NCBI RefSeq assembly: GCF_003151135.1
Contig: NZ_QEQK01000003.1
Span: forward strand, 186,001 to 250,000
Length of the DNA stretch: 64,000 nucleotides
Reading direction: 5' to 3'
Origin: Abyssibacter profundi
GTDB lineage: Bacteria; Pseudomonadota; Gammaproteobacteria; Nevskiales; OUC007
A model generated the notes under the pieces. The model searched no databases. It was not told the origin of the DNA and was given only the letters and a program-made list of their open reading frames with translations. A program made the position numbers and the translations under genes. Every line of letters begins with the position of its first letter. Within the stretch, counting starts at the first letter, position 1. Shown one piece after another: positions 54,736-64,000 of the stretch.

Positions 54736-55824
54736 ATGTGGCCCCAGCGTGTCACGGCGACGGTGGACTTGTCCGCCCTGCGTCACAACTTGCAGCGCGT
54801 GCGCGAATACGCCCCTGCATCGCGTGTGATGGGGGCGCTCAAGGCGGATGCCTATGGCCATGGCATGGTCGCAGTAGCGCGCGCGCTGGATGATGGGCTG
54901 GATGCTTATGCCGTCGCCTGTCTGGAAGAGGCCGAGGCGATTCGAGCAGCCGGCTGCCGCACGCCCTGCGTGTTGCTGGAAGGCCCGCTGCATCCGCAGG
55001 AGATCGAGACCATTGCCGCCCGGGGCGAGCCCGTGGTGCTGCACGCCGACTGGCAGCTCCAGGCCTTGCGGACCCTGCGCTGCGCCACGCCATTGCCAGT
55101 TTGGATCAAGCTGGATACCGGCATGAACCGGCTGGGATTTCGGCCGGATCAGGCCCGGCGCCTGGCGCAGGCGGTTTCCGCGAACCCGGCCCTGAAACTG
55201 CTGGGCTGGATGACGCACCTGGCCAATGCGGACGCCGCTGAATCGGCGGGGACGCAGGCCCAATTGACCCGCTTTTTTGCGGCCACGGATGGGCTGCCTG
55301 GGGCGCGGACCATTGCCAACTCAGCCGGGCTGATGGCCTATCCGCAGGCCCGGGTCGATTGGGTTCGCCCCGGGATCATGCTCTACGGCGCGTCTCCACT
55401 AGAAGGCCATACGGCCAGTCAGGATGGTCTGCTGCCGACCATGCGGGTAGAAAGCCGCCTGATCGCGATGCGGGATGTGCCGGCGGGTGAGGCCGTCGGC
55501 TACGGAAGCGAGTGGGTTTGTGCCGAGCCGACCCGCGTCGGTGTGATTGCCATGGGTTACGGAGACGGCTACCCCCGGCATGCGCGCTCGGGCACGCCCG
55601 TGCAGGTGAGAGGGCAGACCGTCGCGCTGATCGGTCGCGTCTCCATGGACATGATTACGGTCGATCTGCGCAACTGTCCCCAGGCACAGGTCGGTGATAC
55701 GGCCGTCTTATGGGGTGGGGGACTGCCGGTGGAATCGGTCGCCGAACACGCCGGAACCATTGCTTACGATCTGTTCTGCGGGCTAACCAACCGCGTGCAT
55801 TACCACTACGAGTCGGAGACCTAG
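54736..55824 (+). CDS. alr: Alanine racemase
   Basis: 362 residues. PLP enzyme making D-alanine for peptidoglycan. The PLP lysine is Lys36 in VMGALKADAYGHG; WIKLDTGMNRLGF, ANSAGLM and RPGIMLYG follow; the catalytic Tyr256 lies in GYGSEWV, and VAIGYGDGYP-like VIAMGYGDGYPR and GRVSMDM are present. Its TAG stop overlaps the stop of the convergent FHA gene within the four bases CTAG. Confidence 0.97.
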   Translation: MWPQRVTATVDLSALRHNLQRVREYAPASRVMGALKADAYGHGMVAVARALDDGLDAYAVACLEEAEAIRAAGCRTPCVLLEGPLHPQEIETIAARGEPVVLHADWQLQALRTLRCATPLPVWIKLDTGMNRLGFRPDQARRLAQAVSANPALKLLGWMTHLANADAAESAGTQAQLTRFFAATDGLPGARTIANSAGLMAYPQARVDWVRPGIMLYGASPLEGHTASQDGLLPTMRVESRLIAMRDVPAGEAVGYGSEWVCAEPTRVGVIAMGYGDGYPRHARSGTPVQVRGQTVALIGRVSMDMITVDLRNCPQAQVGDTAVLWGGGLPVESVAEHAGTIAYDLFCGLTNRVHYHYESET

Positions 55825-56510
55825 GCGTCGATCAGGCTAAACGAGAGTGTGGCACCAGCCAGCTTGATTTCGTCACCTTCCGTGAGCTGACGGGCGTGGC
55901 CGCCGATCGATTCGCCATTCACGCTGGGCGGCGGTAGGCCCTGGTCCTTCTGGCCGCCGACATGGACGATGTAATAGCCATCCGGCCGGCGCGTGACTGC
56001 AGCCACCTGTACGCCGGGTCGGCCGACCGTGGTCAATGCCTTGGTCAGTTGCAGCTGCTTGCCGGCATTGGCGCCGCTGGTCAGCGTGAGCACGCCCACC
56101 TGTGGCTTGGTCGGTGTTGCCGGGGCGGCTGCCGCCGCCGAGCCCAGGGTTTCGCCGGTTGCCGAGGCCAGCTCGCCCGGACGCAGAATCATGGTTTTCT
56201 CCAGCGCGTCTTCGTCAATCTGGACATCGGCCTCATACTTCAGCGTGTGATGCCCCATCGTGATCACGTCGCCGGTCGACAGCGGGTGCTTGGCGATACG
56301 GCGGCCGTTCACCAAGGTGCCGTTGGTGCTGTCCAGATCTTCGAGAAACGACTCCGACATGATGTTGACGATCACCGCATGGTGTCCGCTGACGGCCTTG
56401 TCGTTGAGCTGCAAGCTGTTGTCGGGGTGGCGCCCGATGGTGATCCGTTCCGACGTCAACTCGATCGTGTCGAGCACGTCTTTTCCATCGGTGACAATGA
56501 GTTTGCTCAT
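55821..56510 (-). CDS. FHA-domain protein, third gene of the kinase-phosphatase operon
   Basis: 229 residues. N-terminal FHA domain (about 20-95): ITIGRHPDNSLQL, AVSGHHAVI, LEDLDSTNGTLVNG, the phosphothreonine-binding core. A second, degenerate FHA-like half (about 138-228): GKQLQLTKALTTVGRPGVQV, PSVNGESIGGHARQL. Between them, ALEKTMILRPGEL carries a Thr (106) in a motif also present in the kinase. No membrane segment; probably a cytoplasmic adaptor or substrate of the kinase encoded upstream. 81 bp separate it from the phosphatase gene. Confidence 0.92.
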   Translation of the reverse strand: MSKLIVTDGKDVLDTIELTSERITIGRHPDNSLQLNDKAVSGHHAVIVNIMSESFLEDLDSTNGTLVNGRRIAKHPLSTGDVITMGHHTLKYEADVQIDEDALEKTMILRPGELASATGETLGSAAAAAPATPTKPQVGVLTLTSGANAGKQLQLTKALTTVGRPGVQVAAVTRRPDGYYIVHVGGQKDQGLPPPSVNGESIGGHARQLTEGDEIKLAGATLSFSLIDA

Positions 56511-56591
56511 GGCCTGCGCCTCTCCCTACCCACAGTGGCCGGCCGGGATAAGGCCCCGGTCGACATCCCCTGAATCCGTGTCGTCATTGAT

Positions 56592-57412
56592 CTATAGCCA
56601 GCTCTTGACCCGATCAAACCAGCTACGCTTTTCGGCAAAGGATCGGTCGATTCTTGCGACAACAACCGAAACGTTATCTTTTCCCCCGGCCATGTTGGCC
56701 TGCCGGACCAGCTCGGCCGCAGCGTTTTCGAGATTATCAGCAAACTGCAGCAGGGTTAAGCGAATGGCGTCAGCAGGGACCAGATCACTGAGTCCGTCCG
56801 AGCACATCAGATAAATGTCACCGACCTCGGCAGGCTCCTCGATCAGGTCGACCTGAATCTCAGGTTCGATGCCCAGCGCGCGTGTGACGATGTTCCGCGC
56901 CACCTTTTGTTCGGCTTCTTCTTCCGAGTAAAACCCTCGGTCGATCAGTTCCTGGACCAGTGAATGATCGCGGGTGACCTGCTGTATCTCTCGGTCCCGT
57001 AGTCGATACAGGCGTGAATCGCCCACGCTGGCCACCGCGATGCAGTCGTCCCGGAACAACAGGACCACCGCGGTCGTGCCCATGCCTTCACATTGTTTCT
57101 GTGACCGGGATACGTGATAGACCGACGTATGGGCGGCTTCCAGGGCCTCACGCAGCAGCAGGGCGTGGGCGCTGTGGTCATCCTCGCCTGCGTCATCCCG
57201 TAGCTGTGGCAGACGCTTGCGCACCGTTTCCAGCACACTGGCCACGGTCATGCCGCTGGCGACTTCGCCCGCCTTGTAGCCACCCATCCCGTCGGCCAGG
57301 ATGAGCAGCCCAAGTTGGTCGTCGGCACCCACCGCGTCTTCATTGTTGGTACGGACGCGCCCCACGTCCGTCTGCATGGCGAACTGAATGGCGCCGCGCA
57401 AACCGGCTGGCA

Positions 57413-57413
<1 letters not shown>
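56592..57413 (-). CDS. PP2C-family serine/threonine phosphatase
   Basis: 273 residues. Mn2+-dependent phosphatase of the PppA/Stp type. Metal-binding motifs: QTDVGRVRTNNEDAV, LLILADGMGGYKAGEVAS, GMGTTAVVLLF, VASVGDSRLYRL, MCSDGLSDLV and GGKDNVSVVV. It should reverse the action of the kinase whose gene overlaps it (TGATG at 57411-57415). No membrane segment. Confidence 0.95.
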
Positions 57414-60058
<2,645 letters not shown>

Positions 60059-60235
60059 TCCCCTTGCGTGTCGATCTGGTGCAGTCTAGGAGGCTCAAAC
60101 CGAGAACACCAGCATGCGCGCCCCACCCGGATGGAGGGAGTCAGGCTGCCCTGAGACCCGGATCACGTCCACCTCAGAACACGACACATCGGCCCGTTGC
60201 CAGTCATTTGTACGACCCACCCGATTCCACGAGAC

Positions 60236-61600
60236 ATGCCCAAGACACTTACGCGATTCTTTTGTCAGTCCTGCGGCAGCGAAGCGCCCAAATGGTCCGG
60301 GCAGTGTGCGGCCTGTGGTGAGTGGAACACGCTGGCCGAAGCCCCGAATGAGGCGCCGGCGGCAGGACGGCGCAGCAGCCGGTCCGGCGGCTACGCGGGC
60401 ACGACGGCGCTGCAGTCGCTCAACGAGGTGCAGCGCGATGCCACGGAGCGTCGCGCAACTGGGCTTAGCGAGCTGGATCGTGTGTTGGGTGGAGGGTTGG
60501 TTGCCGGATCCGTCAATCTGCTCGGCGGTGACCCCGGCATTGGTAAGTCGACCCTGCTGCTGCAATTGCTATGCGCCATTCATGCTGAGCAGCCGTCGAT
60601 ATATGTGACGGGTGAGGAGTCGCTGTCACAGGTGTCGATGCGGGCCCAGCGTCTAGGTGCCGGAGAGGTCGCGCTGCCGCTACTGGCGGATACCCAGGTC
60701 GAGGCTATTGTAGAGCAGGCCCGGCGGCTGCAGCCCAAGGTGATGGTGATCGATTCCATCCAGACCATGTGGACCGATGCGCTAGATTCAGCGCCGGGCT
60801 CGGTCTCCCAGGTGCGTGAGTCGGCGGCGCGCCTGGTGCGCTTTGCGAAGCAGACAGGGACCACCGTGTTTCTGGTCGGGCATGTGACCAAGGAGGGCGC
60901 GATCGGCGGCCCACGTGTGCTTGAGCATATGGTCGACACGGTGCTGTATTTCGAAAGCGATCAGGGCAGTCGCTATCGCCTGATCCGCGCGGTGAAGAAT
61001 CGTTTTGGCGCGGTCAACGAACTCGGCATTTTTGCCATGACCGAAACCGGGCTGAAGCCGGTCTCGAACCCCTCGGCCATTTTCCTGACGCGCGATAGCG
61101 AGCCGGTTCCCGGCAGCACCGTGCTGGTGACCCGCGAGGGCACGCGCCCCCTGCTGGTGGAGTGCCAGGCGCTGGTCGATGCATCGCACCTGGGCAATCC
61201 TCGTCGAGTCGCGGTGGGGCTTGATGGTCAACGGGTCGCCATGTTGCTGGCCGTACTCCATCGTCACTGCGGAATCGCCATGGCCGACCAGGATGTTTTC
61301 GTCAATATCGTTGGCGGGGTCCGTGTGAGCGAAACCGCGGCAGACCTGGCCATTCTGGTCGCCGCACTGTCCAGCTTCCGAGACCGTCCGGTCCCGCACG
61401 ACTGGGTGGTGTTCGGCGAGGTGGGTTTATCGGGCGAGATTCGGCCGGTTCCCGGTGGCGAGGACCGGATTCGAGAGGCGGCCAAGCATGGCTTCAAGCG
61501 TGCCATCGTGCCGGCGGCCAACAAGCCAAGACGGTCAGCGGACGGTGCCATGGAGGTCGTCTGCGTCAAGCGCTTGTCCGAGGTGCTGGACGCTTTGTGA
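60236..61600 (+). CDS. radA: DNA repair protein RadA
   Basis: 454 residues. Branch-migration factor in recombinational repair. N-terminal four-Cys zinc finger (FFCQSCGSEAPKWSGQC, then AACGEWN), RecA-like ATPase with Walker A GGDPGIGKSTLLLQ, VTGEESLSQV, VMVIDSIQT and the RadA-specific AVKNRFGAVNELG; Lon-protease-like C-terminal domain (ADLAILVAALSSFRDRP, FGEVGLSGEIRPV). The ATG at 60236 is chosen because the zinc finger begins eight residues later. In E. coli radA is not beside alr. Confidence 0.97.
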   Translation: MPKTLTRFFCQSCGSEAPKWSGQCAACGEWNTLAEAPNEAPAAGRRSSRSGGYAGTTALQSLNEVQRDATERRATGLSELDRVLGGGLVAGSVNLLGGDPGIGKSTLLLQLLCAIHAEQPSIYVTGEESLSQVSMRAQRLGAGEVALPLLADTQVEAIVEQARRLQPKVMVIDSIQTMWTDALDSAPGSVSQVRESAARLVRFAKQTGTTVFLVGHVTKEGAIGGPRVLEHMVDTVLYFESDQGSRYRLIRAVKNRFGAVNELGIFAMTETGLKPVSNPSAIFLTRDSEPVPGSTVLVTREGTRPLLVECQALVDASHLGNPRRVAVGLDGQRVAMLLAVLHRHCGIAMADQDVFVNIVGGVRVSETAADLAILVAALSSFRDRPVPHDWVVFGEVGLSGEIRPVPGGEDRIREAAKHGFKRAIVPAANKPRRSADGAMEVVCVKRLSEVLDAL

Positions 61601-61713
61601 GGCGCGGGTTGCAGGGCGCGTGGGTGCGGGCGTCGTTTTGGCCGCTTCGTTACACTGCGCCAGAGCAACTGAATTTGTCAGCGATCGCAACAGGTCGCGA
61701 CCCGAGGAGACCC

Positions 61714-64000
61714 ATGATTTCATCCAAATTCTGCGCCAGCGGTGTCGCTGGCGCGTTGTGCCTGTTCTTATCCGCTTGTGGCAGCAGTTCCAGCGGGGAG
61801 CGCCAGGCCTCCACGCCCGTCGCCCCGCGGCAGGTCGTCAATCTGCTGGCGCCGGGTCAATCCGGGTTCGTCTCCACCGATGGTCAGTTGCAAGGCTCTG
61901 CGACCGGCGAGCCCGGCGACTACGGTGAGCACCTCGATGACCAGCGCATTCCATACTGGTCGTTCGAGTTCAAGCCAGGCGAGTTTGCCGATGTCAGCGA
62001 ACTTGTCGCCGAGCAGCCCATCGAGACGGTGCAGATTTATCGAGATGACTTCGGCGTGCCGATCATTTATGCGGAGACGGCCTATGACCTGGCCTTTGGC
62101 ATGGGCTATGCGCTGACTGCTGACCGGCTGTTTCTGCAGGATGGGGCACGTCGGCTGGCGCGCGGCACGCTGGCGGAGCTCACCGGTCCCGGCGATGTGC
62201 CTGCCGATATCGAGGCCCGGGTGCTCACGTACTCCGAGGCCGAGTACCAAGCCATGTATGACGCGTTACCGCAGCAGCCGCGCGACATGATCGACGGCTA
62301 TGTGGCTGGCGCCAATGCCTGGGTAGAACGGGTGCAGAGCGACCCGAGTCTGTTGCCGGCCGAGTACGCCTTGCTCACCGTGAGTCCTGAGCCCTTCACG
62401 GCCATTGATGTGCTGGCGGCCGGCGTGTTCATCACCCGGGCCGTGGCGTCCAATGGCGGTAACGAGTTTGACAATGTTGCGGTACTGCAGGCCCTGGAAT
62501 CTGAACATGGTCGGGAGATCGCCCGGGCCATCTTCCAAACCGTGCACTGGGTCGATGATGCCCAGGCGGCAGTGACGGTGCCGGTGGGCGAGGGTCGGTT
62601 CAGCAACATCACGACGCCGCCGGATCAGCGCGATGCCGTGTTCAACGCCATGGCGGACTACGCGCTGTCGCTTCCGCCCGGATTGGACCGCGGAATGGGC
62701 ACCGGTGATGCCGAGGTCCCGTCGCCGCTGCCTCTGAAGCGCGCGGCCGGCGGTTTGGAACTGGGTACACGCCTGCGGCGCATGTTTAACCCGGCCGGTG
62801 GGGCTTCCTACATGGCGGTTGTGGCGCCCGAACGCAGCACCACGGGGAATGCGTTGCTCATCAATGGGCCGCAGCTGGGCTACGGGTATCCCACCCAGCT
62901 CATGGAGCTGGAAGTCCACGGGGCCGGGTTTGATGCCCGTGGATCGACAGCGCCGTTGTTGCCGGTGATCGGGATTGGCTACGGCGAACGCACGGCCTGG
63001 GGCGTGACGACGGGGAACTCGAAGACGATCGATTCCTTCATCGAGACCCTGGATGCGGACAACCCGAATCGCTACCTCCACGACGGCCAGGTCAAGGACA
63101 TGGACTGCCGGGACGAAACCGTGAACTACCGCGGTAGCACCGGCATGGTGGATGGGGTGCCGGGTGTGCCCATCGGGCCGGCCAGCTTCTCGACCACGGT
63201 CGAGGTCTGTCGCACCGTGCATGGTCCGGTCGTCGCGCGTTCTGACGATGGGACACATGCCCGCAGCGTGCAGTACGCCATGTGGATGCGCGAGGTCGAG
63301 ACGATTTTCGGCGTGTTGGACTGGATGCGCGTGGATGACTTCGAGTCATTCGAGGCGGCCATGCGCCGGGTGACCTGGAACGAAAACACCATGTATGCCG
63401 ACGCGGACGGCAACATCGCCTATTGGCATCCCGGATTGCATCCGCGCCGTGCCGCGGGCGGGGACCAGCGGTTCCCGCTGCCGGGAGAAGGTGAGTTCGA
63501 TCACCTGGGGACTTTGGCATTCGAGGCACTGCCGCAGAGCGTCAATCCGGAGCAGGGTTATCTAGCCAACTGGAACAACAAGCCCGCCGTGGGCTGGGGG
63601 GAAGGCGTGGGCGGTCAGGCCGGCTCCACACCCGCAGGGGCTGATCAGCGGGTGACCAATTGGCTGGAGGCTCTGGCGTCGGATCCGCAGGTGTCGTTTG
63701 AGGATTTGTTGGCAATGGACCGGCTGATCGGCATCAAGGACCCGCGTGCCCGGGCCTTTGTCCCGGTGCTGGCGGATTACGTCAGCGGGTCGTCGGTGCC
63801 GGAGCGCCATGCCACCTTGCTCGAGCCCGTGCTCGCCTGGGACCAGAACCATTTCCGGCCCGATATGGACATCACCGATGAATCCGCCACGGATACGGTC
63901 GGCGCAACGGTATTTGATGTTTTCGTGCGGTCATTGCGCACCGAGCTGTTCGCAGACTGGCTGCCCGATGCCCTCTTTCAGCAGATGTCGCGATTGGGCA
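61714..64000 (+). CDS. Penicillin-acylase-family lipoprotein, 3' end cut by window edge
   Basis: 762 codons visible. The signal ALCLFLSAC gives a lipidated Cys22. Ntn-hydrolase pattern: IYRDDFGVPIIYAETAYDLA, FGMGYALTADRLFLQD, the self-cleavage and nucleophile region NPAGGASYMAVVAPE (Ser365), LLINGPQLGYGYP, GIGYGERTAWGVTTG, and NWNNKPAVGWG in the beta chain. The family removes acyl chains from amides such as beta-lactams or acyl-homoserine lactones; the substrate here is unknown. SY replaces the common SN after the cleavage site, and the alpha part (about 364 residues) is long. GAGGAG precedes the ATG. Confidence 0.9.
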   Translation, partial: MISSKFCASGVAGALCLFLSACGSSSSGERQASTPVAPRQVVNLLAPGQSGFVSTDGQLQGSATGEPGDYGEHLDDQRIPYWSFEFKPGEFADVSELVAEQPIETVQIYRDDFGVPIIYAETAYDLAFGMGYALTADRLFLQDGARRLARGTLAELTGPGDVPADIEARVLTYSEAEYQAMYDALPQQPRDMIDGYVAGANAWVERVQSDPSLLPAEYALLTVSPEPFTAIDVLAAGVFITRAVASNGGNEFDNVAVLQALESEHGREIARAIFQTVHWVDDAQAAVTVPVGEGRFSNITTPPDQRDAVFNAMADYALSLPPGLDRGMGTGDAEVPSPLPLKRAAGGLELGTRLRRMFNPAGGASYMAVVAPERSTTGNALLINGPQLGYGYPTQLMELEVHGAGFDARGSTAPLLPVIGIGYGERTAWGVTTGNSKTIDSFIETLDADNPNRYLHDGQVKDMDCRDETVNYRGSTGMVDGVPGVPIGPASFSTTVEVCRTVHGPVVARSDDGTHARSVQYAMWMREVETIFGVLDWMRVDDFESFEAAMRRVTWNENTMYADADGNIAYWHPGLHPRRAAGGDQRFPLPGEGEFDHLGTLAFEALPQSVNPEQGYLANWNNKPAVGWGEGVGGQAGSTPAGADQRVTNWLEALASDPQVSFEDLLAMDRLIGIKDPRARAFVPVLADYVSGSSVPERHATLLEPVLAWDQNHFRPDMDITDESATDTVGATVFDVFVRSLRTELFADWLPDALFQQMSRLG

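Overview
The window is a gene-dense, G+C-rich chromosome segment of a gammaproteobacterium. Three things show this. The block queG / nnr-tsaE-amiB-mutL-miaA-hfq-hflX-hflK-hflC-yjeT-(hisZ)-purA / rnr-rlmB-rpsF-rpsR-rplI-dnaB-alr matches the E. coli order with small changes (hisZ inserted, priB missing). pcnB-folK-panB-panC-panD is also kept. pcnB starts at AUU, as in E. coli. I cannot name the genus; a Chromatiales-, Nevskiales- or Salinisphaerales-like lineage is a guess. I see no insertion sequence, prophage or CRISPR array.

Layout. 1-2.7 kb: envelope proteolysis (HtrA-type protease cut by the window edge, PEBP-family protein, SohB). 2.9-4.9 kb: OmpA-type porin with thrombospondin type-3 repeats and a second TSP3 exported protein. 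4.9-9.0 kb: NSS and AGCS sodium symporters coupled to hemH. 9.1-11.7 kb: queA-tgt and a hotdog thioesterase. 11.7-14.6 kb: phage-shock locus, with pspF divergent from an exported small protein and pspABC behind a sigma-54 promoter. 14.6-25.3 kb: accessory and envelope genes (Ig-like lipoprotein, MATE pump, 1-Cys peroxiredoxin, beta-barrel, GH5 cellulase with two CBM2 domains, RDD protein, Nudix, DegP). 25.9-32.5 kb: tRNA-Glu, pcnB, folK, a deoxynucleoside kinase, panBCD and pgi. 32.5-33.8 kb: a PA2779/PA2778-like pair. 34-55.8 kb: the conserved queG-to-alr block, with tRNA-Leu(CAG) before rnr. 55.8-60.1 kb: a kinase-phosphatase-FHA operon inserted between alr and radA. 60.2-64 kb: radA and a lipid-anchored penicillin-acylase-family protein cut by the right edge.

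Many genes are translationally coupled by ATGA, TAATG, TGATG or NTGA overlaps. The themes are envelope quality control (HtrA, SohB, Psp, HflKC, DegP), tRNA and mRNA metabolism (QueA, Tgt, QueG, TsaE, MiaA, PcnB, RNase R, Hfq, RlmB) and replication or repair (MutL, DnaB, RadA). The least expected signals are (i) a transmembrane CHASE2-Ser/Thr kinase, PP2C phosphatase and FHA operon in which kinase and FHA protein share an LE-x-T-x-IL peptide; (ii) a possible pseudoknot or two-state RNA between panD and pgi, ahead of a start without a Shine-Dalgarno; (iii) start codons AUU (pcnB) and probably CUG (PA2778-like lipoprotein); and (iv) a perfect 10-bp inverted repeat lying over the tRNA-Leu promoter just ahead of rnr. 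All functional calls rest on reading the sequence and recalling families; no database search was run.
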